From an uncultured Lachnospiraceae bacterium (lineage in GTDB: Bacteria > Bacillota > Clostridia > Lachnospirales > Lachnospiraceae): a stretch of 64,000 nt of DNA. Of this stretch, positions 15,776-24,452 are shown one piece after another. Every line of letters starts with the position of its first letter. Positions within the stretch are counted from its first letter, which is position 1. Location of the stretch: positions 78,645 through 142,644 of the forward strand of contig CALGVA010000066.1 of NCBI GenBank assembly GCA_937920345.1, in the 5' to 3' direction. The notes under the pieces were generated by a model that saw only the letters and a program-made list of their open reading frames with translations, did no database searches and was not told the DNA's origin. The translations under genes were made by a program, and so were the position numbers.

Positions 15776-15802
15776 AGTCCCTCCGAATCATTCATTATAA
15801 AC

Positions 15803-16195
15803 TTATTCATGCAGTTCCAGCGGCAGCCCGTCCGGATCAAAGAAAAATGTCATCTTTTTATGGGTATACTCATCATACCGGATCGGCTCACATTCAATGC
15901 CGCATTCTTTCAACTCTTCTACGGCTGCCGCAACATCTTCTACACGAAAGGCCAGATGACGCAGGCCGCAGGCTTCGGGCCGGCTGACACGCCCGGGCGG
16001 ATCTGGTTCCGCAAAGATTTCCAGTTCAACCGCCTCCGCACCATCTCCGATTTTCAGGTCCAGTTTCCAGTCCTTTCTCTGATCCCGATAGTTTTCCCTG
16101 ATCACCTCGAAGCCGAGTTTATGAACATAGAAATCCTTTGCCGCCTGTATATCTGATACAATAATCGCAACATGATGGATCGCATTTAATTTCAT
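15803..16195 (-). CDS. VOC-family lyase/dioxygenase-like protein (GloA2/YaeR type)
   Basis: This 130-residue protein has the sequence of a two-half glyoxalase fold: MKLNAIHHVAIIVSDIQAA at the start, GLRHLAFRVEDV in the middle and FFFDPDGLPLELHE at the end. The metal ligands would be His8 or His7, the Glu in ELEIF, the His in LRHLAF and the last Glu. It closely follows the YaeR-like pattern. The reaction is not known; glyoxalase I-like detoxification is possible. Confidence 0.82.
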   Translation of the reverse strand: MKLNAIHHVAIIVSDIQAAKDFYVHKLGFEVIRENYRDQRKDWKLDLKIGDGAEAVELEIFAEPDPPGRVSRPEACGLRHLAFRVEDVAAAVEELKECGIECEPIRYDEYTHKKMTFFFDPDGLPLELHE

Positions 16196-16295
16196 CTTAT
16201 CATTTCTCCCTTAGAAATCAGTACCTCTGATTGACAAAGGCACAACTGTTACTTCAGAAAACATTTTGCAGTACTTTATACTTTCATGCGCTGCT

Positions 16296-16595
16296 TTACA
16301 ATAAATAATTATTTTCCCGGTTGGCAATCTGTAAACCGACTAATTTCCAGGTTGCATATCCTCCCGTAACCAGCGGCTCTGCCTTACATATTTCTTCTGC
16401 CTCTTCACGGCTCTCTGTTTTCAGGATATACATGCCTGCCATCCCCGGATAGCCCTTAAAAACACCGCAGATTTCCAGTTTTCCCTCATCGTCCAGCTTT
16501 CTTATATTCTCAACGTGTTCCATCACTACCTGCTTTGTCAGTTTATTATAAGTTTTGCTTTTCTCAATCATCATCATGTACATCAAATTTTCCAT
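16296..16595 (-). CDS. YciI-like protein
   Basis: This 99-residue protein is of the YCII-related, dimeric alpha/beta-barrel type. It starts MYMMMIEKSKTYNKL and has the mid-region GVFKGYPGMAGMYIL, then ESREEAEEICKAEPLV with a C-terminal Tyr/Trp. GGAGGG precedes the start. YciI relatives are mostly of unknown function, some acting as lactone or chlorinated-compound enzymes. Confidence 0.65.
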   Translation of the reverse strand: MENLMYMMMIEKSKTYNKLTKQVVMEHVENIRKLDDEGKLEICGVFKGYPGMAGMYILKTESREEAEEICKAEPLVTGGYATWKLVGLQIANRENNYLL

Positions 16596-16852
16596 ATGAT
16601 GCCCTCCTCTTTGTTTTACTTTGTTTCACTGTTCCACCGGTTTCAAAATCCCGCTTTGCCTTATTCCACCATTTTACTTTATATGGAACATATACACAAT
16701 ACGAAATTACGCCATGAATCCAGCACATCTTCCATTACTCTTCACTCCGTTCCAGTAACCATCTTCCGTCTTTGAACCATCTGCGGCAAATTATATAATT
16801 GCGTGCGCACACATATAGTGATATACTATTTCAGATCGGAGGTAAGTTATCT

Positions 16853-17302
16853 ATGAAATTATTAAAATGGCTATCGGTTGCGGACCGTTTCTACAAGATT
16901 TATCTGGACAAACAGCTGGCGCCCTTCGGAGTCAACAGCAGCCAGCATATGTTTTTAATCAAAATATGTGCCTCTCCCGGCATTATGCAGGATTCCCTGA
17001 TGGATATCTTTTATGTCCATCCGAGCAATATTGTACGGACAATCGCGGCATTGGAAAAACAGGGAATGATCACCCGCACCCCCAATGATCAGGACAAGCG
17101 GACATGGAGACTGTATCCCACCGACCGTGCACTGTCTGTTCTTGAAGACATACGGACGGTCTGTGAAAAGACAGAGACGCTTTTACTGCAAGACTTCAGC
17201 GAAGAGGAAAAAAAGCTTCTGACTGATCTGCTTATGCGGGCCGGCAGGAATATTACGGCCTCGCTTCAGATCGAGAGAAAGGAGGCGGAATTTGATGACT
17301 GA
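16853..17302 (+). CDS. MarR-family transcriptional regulator
   Basis: This 149-residue winged-helix regulator includes the helix-turn-helix and wing (SPGIMQDSLMDIFYVHPSNIVRTIAALEKQGMITRTPNDQDKR), a MarR hallmark. The start at 16853 is taken because GGAGG lies 9 nt upstream, whereas a longer frame from 16799 has no ribosome site. Its end overlaps the MATE gene by 8 nt, so it very probably controls that exporter and itself. A GTGCGCAC palindrome at 16803-16810 in the leader is a candidate operator. Confidence 0.88.
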   Translation: MKLLKWLSVADRFYKIYLDKQLAPFGVNSSQHMFLIKICASPGIMQDSLMDIFYVHPSNIVRTIAALEKQGMITRTPNDQDKRTWRLYPTDRALSVLEDIRTVCEKTETLLLQDFSEEEKKLLTDLLMRAGRNITASLQIERKEAEFDD

Positions 17303-18659
17303 AAATCCGCTGGGATATGAGAAGATCCCGAAACTGTTGAAAAGCTTTGCCATTCCAAGTATTACGGCAACACTGGTAGGTTCTCTCTATAATATTGTAG
17401 ATCAGATATTCATTGGTCAGGGTGTCGGATATCTGGGCAACGCCGCAACCAATGTTTCCTATCCGTTTTCAACTATCTGCCTTGCCATCTCTCTGCTGAT
17501 CGGAATCGGCAGTGCTTCCCGTGTTTCCCTTTATCTTGGAAATAAGGAGCCGGAAGCAGCGGCCAGAACAGCCGGAAACGGCATAAGTCTGATGATCATT
17601 TTCGGGCTTGCCTATCTGATCATCGGCGAAAGCCTGCTGCCTCAGCTTCTGAAATTATTCGGCGCCACAGCAGAGGTATATCCCTATGCACGGCAGTATG
17701 CCGGTGTCACTTTAGTGGGTATGCCGTTTCTGATCATAACAAACGGTATGAGCAATCTGATCCGGGCAGACGGAAGCCCTCGTTACTCTATGACCTGCAT
17801 GGTAACAGGCGCCGTTGCCAATACCATTCTTGACCCGATTTTCATTTTCGGTTTTCACTGGGGTATTTTCGGGGCGGCTCTGGCAACGATTCTGGGACAG
17901 ATTTTATCCTTTATAATCGCTGTACGTTATTTATGGCACTTCAAAACCATTCATCTTGAAAAAAAGAGTTTTCGGCCGGATATAAATGAAAGCCTGAAAA
18001 CCTGCAGTATGGGAATCAGCAGCAGCGTGAATCAGGTCGCTATCACTTTCGTGCAGATCGTACTGTATAATTCGCTGACTTATTATGGCGCGAAGACAGT
18101 CTACGGTTCCGATATTCCCCTGGCCGCCTGCGGAATCGTCATGAAAACAAATGCGATCATTCTCTCTATTGTTGTCGGCATATCACAGGGTGTCCAGCCG
18201 ATCATAGGTTTTAACTACGGGGCAAAGCAATATCCTCGTGTACGGGAAGCGTACCTTCTTGCGATCAAATGGAATATGGTCGTTTCAGCAATCGGTTTCT
18301 GCCTGTTACAATGTTTCCCCGGATATATTATCTCTCTGTTCGGAGCCGGCGATAAGCTGTACCTTGAATTTGCGGTTCTGTTCATGCGCATATATCTTTT
18401 TATGGTGCTTGTAAACGGCGTGCAGCTTCTTTCTTCCAGTTTCTTTACAGCCATTGGTAAAGCGATGAAAGGGGCTTTGCTGGCACTGACAAGACAGGTT
18501 TTCTTCCTGATTCCGCTTCTTATAGTGCTCCCGCTCCGCTTCGGGATCATGGGCGTATTATTTGCCGGTCCTGTTGCCGATTTTGCGGCATTTGTACTGT
18601 CTGTTGTGCTGGCAGGCAGAGAACTGCGGAAACAGAGAATGGTAACTGCCGGTCAATGA
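17295..18659 (+). CDS. MATE-family efflux transporter
   Basis: This 454-residue membrane protein with 12 helices contains IPSITATLVGSLYNIVDQIFIGQGVG at the N-terminus and SQGVQPIIGFNYGAKQYPRV at the start of the second half, both standard in the clostridial MATE branch. The ATG at 17295 overlaps the marR stop and GGAGGCGG precedes it. Co-transcription with a MarR regulator suggests drug- or metabolite-induced export. Confidence 0.92.
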   Translation: MTENPLGYEKIPKLLKSFAIPSITATLVGSLYNIVDQIFIGQGVGYLGNAATNVSYPFSTICLAISLLIGIGSASRVSLYLGNKEPEAAARTAGNGISLMIIFGLAYLIIGESLLPQLLKLFGATAEVYPYARQYAGVTLVGMPFLIITNGMSNLIRADGSPRYSMTCMVTGAVANTILDPIFIFGFHWGIFGAALATILGQILSFIIAVRYLWHFKTIHLEKKSFRPDINESLKTCSMGISSSVNQVAITFVQIVLYNSLTYYGAKTVYGSDIPLAACGIVMKTNAIILSIVVGISQGVQPIIGFNYGAKQYPRVREAYLLAIKWNMVVSAIGFCLLQCFPGYIISLFGAGDKLYLEFAVLFMRIYLFMVLVNGVQLLSSSFFTAIGKAMKGALLALTRQVFFLIPLLIVLPLRFGIMGVLFAGPVADFAAFVLSVVLAGRELRKQRMVTAGQ

Positions 18660-18706
18660 CTTTCCGCTTTTTCTTGCATGTTTCTGGATTACAGCGCATT
18701 GAAAAA

Positions 18707-19120
18707 TCATACAACCATAAGCAGTGTTCCCGCACCGATCAGCACACAGCCAGCCAGCGTCTTTACCGTAAATTGCTCATGCAGAAAAATAAACGCCAGT
18801 AAAAGGGTAATCACAACGCTCAGCTTATCTACAGGCACCACCTTTGAGGCTTCCCCGATCTGCAGCGCCCGGTAATAGCAGAGCCATGACGCACCGGTTG
18901 CCAGCCCGGATAACACCAGAAAAATCCAGCTCTTTTTACTGATCTGCGCTATGCCGCTCTGCGTATTTGTCAAAAACACCATTCCCCACGACATGACAAC
19001 AACTACCACTGTCCGTATTGCCGTGGCAAGGTTTGAATTGACACCCTCTATACCGATTTTAGCCAGTATAGACGTTAACGCCGCAAACAGCGCAGACAGT
19101 ATTGCAAATAAAAACCACAT
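18707..19120 (-). CDS. EamA/DMT-family transporter, single-repeat size
   Basis: This protein of about 137 residues has four to five hydrophobic helices, equal to one EamA repeat (full-length DMT proteins have two). It starts MWFLFAILSALFAALTSILAK and ends FTVKTLAGCVLIGAGTLLM. Single-repeat members act as homo- or heterodimers. The Met at 19120 has GGAGG 9 nt upstream; an ATG at 19126 overlaps the stop of a 40-codon frame but is only 3 nt from that Shine-Dalgarno. Substrate unknown. Confidence 0.8.
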   Translation of the reverse strand: MWFLFAILSALFAALTSILAKIGIEGVNSNLATAIRTVVVVVMSWGMVFLTNTQSGIAQISKKSWIFLVLSGLATGASWLCYYRALQIGEASKVVPVDKLSVVITLLLAFIFLHEQFTVKTLAGCVLIGAGTLLMVV

Positions 19121-19125
19121 ATACA

Positions 19126-19248
19126 TCAGCCTCCAATCTCAAACGTCTCTTTTGTATCGTCGTTCGTCTCGTAATCCGACACTATTTGAATCGCTATTTG
19201 TTTTGCCAGCGAACTGGATACGTTCATGACCTCCGTCTGTTCTTTCAT
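19126..19248 (-). CDS. Possible 40-residue upstream peptide coupled to the EamA gene
   Basis: The frame starts MKEQTEVMNVSSSLAKQ and its TGA overlaps an ATG of the transporter (TGATG); the transporter's GGAGG lies inside it. No family is recognised and the ribosome site is weak. It could be a coupling peptide, a degraded gene end or chance. Confidence 0.3.
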   Translation of the reverse strand: MKEQTEVMNVSSSLAKQIAIQIVSDYETNDDTKETFEIGG

Positions 19249-19560
19249 TTATTCCAGTCACCTGATGATTGCATTCTCATTATACATAGACCGTTATGCA
19301 CAGCCAAGACCTAAATTAACAGATCTCCATAGATTCCCTGTATATTTCCAGATTTATTTCTTGTAATACCGATAGAAAAAGGATTTCTTGAATGATATAA
19401 TGTGATGGATCACATGACACCGGAATCCAGCCTCAAAATGCCATTTTGCCGTAAATAACATATTTGCAACCCGGCGTTGACAATGTGCAACTCAGAAAAG
19501 CTGGAAAGTTACAACCCAAATTGATAAGATTGGCCTACCAAAATCAAGGAGGACACATAT

Positions 19561-20343
19561 ATGACATTCGGAGAAAAACTGTTGAAGTTAAGAAAAGAAA
19601 AGGGGCTTTCACAAGAAGCGCTTGCTGAACAGATCGGAACAACCAGACAGGCAGTCAGCAAGTGGGAAAATGATCAGGGATTTCCGGAAACGGAGAAATT
19701 ATTACAATTATCCAATGTTTTTGAAAGATCCATAGATTTTCTATTAAAAGATGAAAAAGCCACTAACGATGGAAACGAGAGAGGATATTATGTAAGCAAA
19801 GAAATGGCAACAGCATACATTGCAAATCAGAAAAAGATAAGCCTCTATATTGGTATAGGATTTATGTCCTGGGCATTGACTGGAATACCTTATGTCATGT
19901 TTACTGCAAATTTGACATGGCGCTATTTGGGAATGGCAATTTTTATTATGACAGGCATTGGTTCTTTTGTATTAGGCTCTTTTTCGGAGCAGGAACAATA
20001 TAAGGTGCTAAAGGAAGAACCCCTGATACTTGATTACGGGTATCTGAATGAATTATCTAATATATATCAAAAAAGAAAGCGAGTTTATGCCGCCCTGTCT
20101 GTGCCGAGTATTATTTTATTTATAACCGGTATTTTGGCTGTTTCTTTAACTATGAGCGGAAAGTTAGCCTGGTCTGAATACCATTCCTTTGTATTTTTGG
20201 GCTTTGCAACAGGACTTTTTGGATTTTGTTATTGTGCCGGAGTTATTGACGCTTATGAATTACTGATTAAAAATGAACAATATTGTTCACGTTTGTCCTT
20301 TAAGGTAAAGCACAAACTCAAAGATAAAATCAATAATCTTTGA
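19561..20343 (+). CDS. XRE-family regulator with C-terminal membrane domain
   Basis: In this 260-residue protein, residues 1-65 form a Cro/cI-type helix-turn-helix (LRKEKGLSQEALAEQIGTTRQAVSKWEN). The rest carries four hydrophobic segments (about 95-115, 120-140, 180-200 and 212-232), so it is a membrane-tethered DNA-binding protein. Proteins of this type are common in Firmicutes. AAGGAGG lies 9 nt before ATG. The 310 nt upstream hold no gene but show GCAACYC motifs at 19466 and 19487. Target unknown; it faces away from the EamA gene and converges on the MATE gene at 20358. Confidence 0.85.
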   Translation: MTFGEKLLKLRKEKGLSQEALAEQIGTTRQAVSKWENDQGFPETEKLLQLSNVFERSIDFLLKDEKATNDGNERGYYVSKEMATAYIANQKKISLYIGIGFMSWALTGIPYVMFTANLTWRYLGMAIFIMTGIGSFVLGSFSEQEQYKVLKEEPLILDYGYLNELSNIYQKRKRVYAALSVPSIILFITGILAVSLTMSGKLAWSEYHSFVFLGFATGLFGFCYCAGVIDAYELLIKNEQYCSRLSFKVKHKLKDKINNL

Positions 20344-20357
20344 GTTTGTATTCCCCG

Positions 20358-21731
20358 TCATAATAGCCGCGACAGAACTTCATCAGTCTTGCCCTCCTTC
20401 CGCCGCCTCTCCATCCATAAGAACACACCCGTACAGACCACTACCGAGAGCGCCGAGCCCGCGGTAGATGCCAGCCCCATCGGGAACAGTGTATCGGTAA
20501 AATAAGCGGAAGCAAAATAGGCCCCCGGAATCCTGACGCAGACGATCGAAAAGGAATTGTGGAGAAATGAGATCCCCGACAGCCCGTAGGCGCAGAAATA
20601 ACCGCTGAAGCAGAAATGAATGCCCGCCAGCGCCGAATCCCACACATACCCGCGCATGTACTGTCCCCCGAGACGGATTACTTCTGCGTTATCCGCAAAA
20701 AGCCCGATAAATGTCTCCGCGTCGAACTGCATAAGAACCACTGCCGCAAGCCCCCACATCACTGACAGCGCAGACGCATAGCCAAGCGTTCTGCGGGCAC
20801 GGTCATGCTTACCGGCTCCTACATTCTGAGCAGAAAGCGCGGACACGGACTGCAGCATGGAAGACGGTACGAGAAACAGTATCCCGATAATCTTCTCCAC
20901 GATCCCCACCGCGGCGGCGTCATTCAGACCTCTCCTGTTTGCAATAATGGTAATCACAATAAAAGCAATCTGGATAAAGCCGTCCTGCATGGCAATCGGA
21001 ATCCCGATCTTCAAGAGTCCTCCCATCGTCTCCCGCCGCAGTTTAAATGCGGCCGCCGTGAGCGTTATGCCCATTTTCCTTTTGATGATCACGAAAAGCG
21101 CTATGATCACGCTGATGGTCTGGGACAGTGTCGTGCCAAGCGCCGCACCCACAGGTCCCAGCCCCAGGCCTCCGATCAGCAGATAGTCCAGCACGATATT
21201 GACCACACAGGCAACCGCGATAAAATACATCGGACTCTTAGAATCCCCCATACCCCGAAAAACGGAACTGATAATATTATAGGCGGTAATAAAAGGAATG
21301 CCGATAAAGCATACGGTAAGATAGGAAATCGTCCCCGGTACCGCCTCCGCCGGCGTAGACATCACGCGGACAATCGGTTTTACCATAAGCAGCAGTACTG
21401 CCGTCATGACAACGGACAGGATCATGAAAAGCGTAGCCGTATTGCCGATGGCAAGAGACGCCTGTTCACGCCTGCCCGCACCGACTGCCTGTCCGATCAT
21501 CACCGTAGCGCCCATCGCCAGCCCGACGATCATGACAGTCAGCATATGCATGACCTGACTGCCGATGGACACCGCCGTCGTGCTCTCCACGCCATTATAC
21601 TGCCCGATTATAAACAGATCCGCCATACCGTACAGAGTCTGTAAAAAATATGCCAGAAAATAGGGCAGCGAAAAATACAAAAGTGTTTTAAAGACGCTGC
21701 CGGTCGTCAAATTCTTTTCCATCCTGTTCAT
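20358..21731 (-). CDS. MATE-family efflux transporter
   Basis: This 457-residue, 12-helix MATE protein has LYGMADLFIIGQYNGVEST near the N-terminus, GQAVGAGRREQASLAIG, and the second-half counterpart SALSAQNVGAGKHDRARRTLGYA. It is longer and only distantly similar to the MATE proteins at 1 and 17295. A second Met three residues in (at 21722) has slightly better ribosome-site spacing. Substrate unknown. Confidence 0.9.
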   Translation of the reverse strand: MNRMEKNLTTGSVFKTLLYFSLPYFLAYFLQTLYGMADLFIIGQYNGVESTTAVSIGSQVMHMLTVMIVGLAMGATVMIGQAVGAGRREQASLAIGNTATLFMILSVVMTAVLLLMVKPIVRVMSTPAEAVPGTISYLTVCFIGIPFITAYNIISSVFRGMGDSKSPMYFIAVACVVNIVLDYLLIGGLGLGPVGAALGTTLSQTISVIIALFVIIKRKMGITLTAAAFKLRRETMGGLLKIGIPIAMQDGFIQIAFIVITIIANRRGLNDAAAVGIVEKIIGILFLVPSSMLQSVSALSAQNVGAGKHDRARRTLGYASALSVMWGLAAVVLMQFDAETFIGLFADNAEVIRLGGQYMRGYVWDSALAGIHFCFSGYFCAYGLSGISFLHNSFSIVCVRIPGAYFASAYFTDTLFPMGLASTAGSALSVVVCTGVFLWMERRRKEGKTDEVLSRLL

Positions 21732-21980
21732 CTCTCATTCGTAATTCTTATCCGTAACAATTTTGCAGGCGGCTTGTACTCCTGCAGTCCTCCCGCCTGT
21801 CTGTCCATATTCTCCACGACGATATCATATCCTTACATACGACTGTCCGCTCCATTCCGGTAACCGGCATATACTTCGTTTTTCTTTGCTGACAATCGTG
21901 TATTGCTGCCCCATTTATCTGTATGTTACAATGGGTGTGGAAGAAAGACAAGCAGACATTTGTTATGCTGTAATTTTCTG

Positions 21981-22120
21981 GTAACAGTTCAGCCTTGCAC
22001 TATTCCGCGAGTAAAATCGCTCTGTATGCGATTTTATGAGTTGTGAAAGCGCCAAAATGCGACTTTGGAGCATTTTGTGTGCATCAGGAGTAACGGTGAA
22101 GCCGAAGGCTGAACTGTTAC
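21981..22120. repeat. 140-bp MITE-like element with 16-bp perfect terminal inverted repeats
   Basis: GTAACAGTTCAGCCTT at 21981-21996 is matched by its exact complement at 22105-22120. The interior holds at least two further hairpins (AAAATCGC/GCGATTTT around 22013-22034 and CAAAATG/CATTTTG around 22053-22078) and no coding frame. The rest of 21732-22193 shows nothing else recognisable. Confidence 0.7.
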
Positions 22121-22193
22121 ATTTTCTAAATCGCAAATGATTCGAGTGTCCAATCAATATACAAAATACAATAAAAGAAAGGCATGATAACCC

Positions 22194-22742
22194 ATGATTC
22201 TGTCCGATCAAACCATCCGCAAAATGCTGGATGAAAAAAATCTTACCATAGCACCTCTGACTCCCGAGCAGATCCAGCCGGCCAGCGTAGATATCCGGCT
22301 AGGTAACACATTCAGCGTTGTGGAAGATACCTCCACCGGCATAATCACGCTGGATCATTCCATCCGTTATAAGACCATCGAAGCAGATACCTATCTCATT
22401 CTGCCGGGGCAGTTCGTACTCGCAACCACCATGGAATATTTCGAACTCCCTGACGATCTGACCGCCTTTGTGGAGGGGAGAAGTTCCCTCGGCCGTATGG
22501 GATTGTTTATCCAGAACGCCGGCTGGGTCGATCCCGGATTCCGGGGCGAGATCACACTGGAACTGTATAACGCCAACAGATTTGCCATTGAATTAAAGGC
22601 CGGCCGCCGGATCGGTCAGCTCGTATTTGCCAGAATGGATACTCCCGCGCTCCGCCCGTACAACGGCAAATACCAGGGACAAACCGGGGCAACCGGCTCA
22701 CGGGTATATATGGACTGCGACATGAATCACGACGGCTCGTAA
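22194..22742 (+). CDS. dcd: dCTP deaminase
   Basis: This 182-residue dUTPase-fold enzyme deaminates dCTP to dUTP (possibly on to dUMP) for thymidylate synthesis. Markers are MILSDQTIRKML at the start, PASVDIRLGNTF, FVEGRSSLGRMGL (phosphate binding, catalytic Arg/Ser), NAGWVDPGFRGEITLEL (catalytic Glu) and a C-terminal YQGQTGATGSR. Whether it is mono- or bifunctional cannot be told. It is preceded by an AAAGAAAGG site. It stands alone, convergent with the redox operon. Confidence 0.93.
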   Translation: MILSDQTIRKMLDEKNLTIAPLTPEQIQPASVDIRLGNTFSVVEDTSTGIITLDHSIRYKTIEADTYLILPGQFVLATTMEYFELPDDLTAFVEGRSSLGRMGLFIQNAGWVDPGFRGEITLELYNANRFAIELKAGRRIGQLVFARMDTPALRPYNGKYQGQTGATGSRVYMDCDMNHDGS

Positions 22743-22751
22743 ACAATTATT

Positions 22752-23612
22752 CTACGGAATTGACTGCTTCTTACGCTCCCGCCTTCCCGCCGTAAATCCC
22801 ACACAGATTGCCCCCGTCGGGCAAACTTTAGCGCATTCGCCGCAGCGGATACATTCTGCCGAATCAGGTGTTTTGACAGGATCGACCTCCATCCCGCATT
22901 CGCGCTTACACTTCCCGCAGTTCACACACTTATCCGCATCCACTTCCAGTCTGTATATGCTGATCTTATTGCACAACCCGTATATGGCGCCAAGGGGGCA
23001 GAGCGTTCGACAGAAGAAACGGTAGATCAGAACGCACCCGATCACCGTCACGATCAGGATCACCGTTTTCAAGGTAAAAAGCGGTCCGATCGTCTGCCGC
23101 AGCGTCTCATGGGATAAGAGCAGCGGAACTGCGCCCTCCAGCATACCTGCCGGACAGATGTACTGACAGAACGCCGGTTTCCCCATCCCCATATAATCCG
23201 TGACTGCAATCGGCAGTATGATCACAAACACTGCCAGCACAACATATTTGATATATAAAAAAACTTTTTTCAGCCGCAGTTTCGGTGACGGAATCTTATG
23301 AAGCAATTCCTGAAACAGCCCGAAAGGACATAGCCAGCCGCAGACTGCCCGGCCTAAAAGAATGCCGAAGGCCAAGAGCAGCCCCATCACATAAAAGCCA
23401 AACTTATAATTCATAGAACCGTTCACTGCCTGCAGCGCGCCGACCGGACAGGCCAAAGAGGCAGCCGGACAGGAATAACAATTCAGTCCCGGATTGCAGA
23501 ACTGCTTCCACTTTCCCTGATACAATTTCCCGCCCTTGAAATTCATAAGATAGGGGTTGGAATATCCGAAAGCGACAAGCTGTATGATTTTTCTTTTCAA
23601 TGCATGTTTCAT
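22752..23612 (-). CDS. 4Fe-4S membrane protein of NapH/MauN type
   Basis: This protein of about 286 residues has four or five membrane helices, two cytoplasmic CxxxCP motifs after helices (GWLCPFG, RTLCPLG) as in NapH/RdxA proteins, and two C-terminal ferredoxin clusters (CVNCGKCKRECGMEVDP, CIRCGECAKVCPTGAI). An N-terminal CNPGLNCYSCPAASLACPVGA is also Cys-rich. The start at 23612 follows AAGGGG. It is the last gene of a three-gene operon with a thioredoxin-like lipoprotein and a CD1871A-like protein. It likely carries electrons across the membrane to a periplasmic thiol or other redox partner. Confidence 0.88.
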   Translation of the reverse strand: MKHALKRKIIQLVAFGYSNPYLMNFKGGKLYQGKWKQFCNPGLNCYSCPAASLACPVGALQAVNGSMNYKFGFYVMGLLLAFGILLGRAVCGWLCPFGLFQELLHKIPSPKLRLKKVFLYIKYVVLAVFVIILPIAVTDYMGMGKPAFCQYICPAGMLEGAVPLLLSHETLRQTIGPLFTLKTVILIVTVIGCVLIYRFFCRTLCPLGAIYGLCNKISIYRLEVDADKCVNCGKCKRECGMEVDPVKTPDSAECIRCGECAKVCPTGAICVGFTAGRRERKKQSIP

Positions 23613-23641
23613 TTGTGCCCCTTTCTCCGTATCAGGCTCTA

Positions 23642-23788
23642 CTATCCCAGCCCGATACACTCAAAACAGATATTGACGGCTTTATTCAGCACGACTCCTG
23701 CTTCCCCTCTCCATACCCCGTAACAGATAAAAGCACATGCCATGGCAAGTCCCAGAATCCGGCCGGCTGTTTTCTTCCTATTGTCCAT
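23642..23788 (-). CDS. CD1871A-like CXXC membrane miniprotein (48 aa)
   Basis: This small gene starts at ATG 23788, overlapping the end of the thioredoxin-like gene by 11 nt. It has one hydrophobic helix (ILGLAMACAFICYGVW), then the conserved-looking RGEAGVVLNKAVNICFECIG, with a CxxC close to the C-terminus. The pattern matches the CD1871A family of CXXC proteins, which occur beside TlpA-like and 4Fe-4S proteins. It probably works as a membrane-bound thiol relay in that trio. Confidence 0.8.
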   Translation of the reverse strand: MDNRKKTAGRILGLAMACAFICYGVWRGEAGVVLNKAVNICFECIGLG

Positions 23789-24434
23789 CCAGATACTCCT
23801 CCACAAACTGCTTATAGCCATCCACATCCGCCCCGATGATGGAGTCACCCACGATATTGCCCTCTTTATCCACAAAGATCGTGGTGGGCACCCCATATAC
23901 ATCTTTCAGAATATCCGCAAAATCCTGATTGGCAATGATCTGGGTAAAATCCGCGCCTGCCTTCTCCATGATACTCACAGCCAGGTCTCGATGTTCCGTG
24001 TCCTCCTCGCCCGCCACATCGATCACCAGACCGATTAACTGCACGTTGTCCGGCATCTCCTGCGCCCATGTTCCAAGCTCCGGCATTTCGCCCACACAGG
24101 GACCGCAGAAAGTTCCCCAGATATTTACAACCGTCAGGTCTTTTTCACTGAAAATACTCTCTGTGACCGTGTTGCCGTTAAGATCTACAGCCGTAAAAGA
24201 CGGCATCTTAGCGCCGCTTTCCGCCTGCTCCGCGACATCTTCCGTGCCTGTGTCACTGCCGGAATCGTTGTTTCCCTCTGTATTCGCGGCACTGGAAGGA
24301 TCCGAATCACTCTGTGTCCGGTTTCCGGTCGATGTATCACCCGCCGTCTGCGCACAGCCTGCTGACAGCATAACCAGCATAATTACCGCCAATGCTGCGC
24401 CCCTGGATCTGTTCTGTCTTTTTCCTGATTTCAT
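23778..24434 (-). CDS. TlpA-like thioredoxin-fold lipoprotein
   Basis: This protein of about 218 residues has a signal peptide ending in lipobox LSAGC, a low-complexity Ser/Asp/Thr/Gly linker of about 50 residues, then a redoxin domain with the active site WGTFCGPCVGEMPEL and cis-Pro in YGVPTTIFVD. It should be anchored outside the cytoplasmic membrane and act as a thiol-disulfide oxidoreductase. The start at 24434 is set by AAGGAG 9 nt upstream. It heads the operon with CD1871A-like and 4Fe-4S proteins, which can supply reducing power. Confidence 0.88.
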   Translation of the reverse strand: MKSGKRQNRSRGAALAVIMLVMLSAGCAQTAGDTSTGNRTQSDSDPSSAANTEGNNDSGSDTGTEDVAEQAESGAKMPSFTAVDLNGNTVTESIFSEKDLTVVNIWGTFCGPCVGEMPELGTWAQEMPDNVQLIGLVIDVAGEEDTEHRDLAVSIMEKAGADFTQIIANQDFADILKDVYGVPTTIFVDKEGNIVGDSIIGADVDGYKQFVEEYLDGQ

Positions 24435-24452
24435 TGATTTCATCTCCTTTAT

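Noticed and set aside
20805..21644. Plus-strand open frame of 279 codons opposite the MATE gene
   Set aside because: Extremely His/Arg-rich product with no motif; the minus strand encodes a clear MATE protein.
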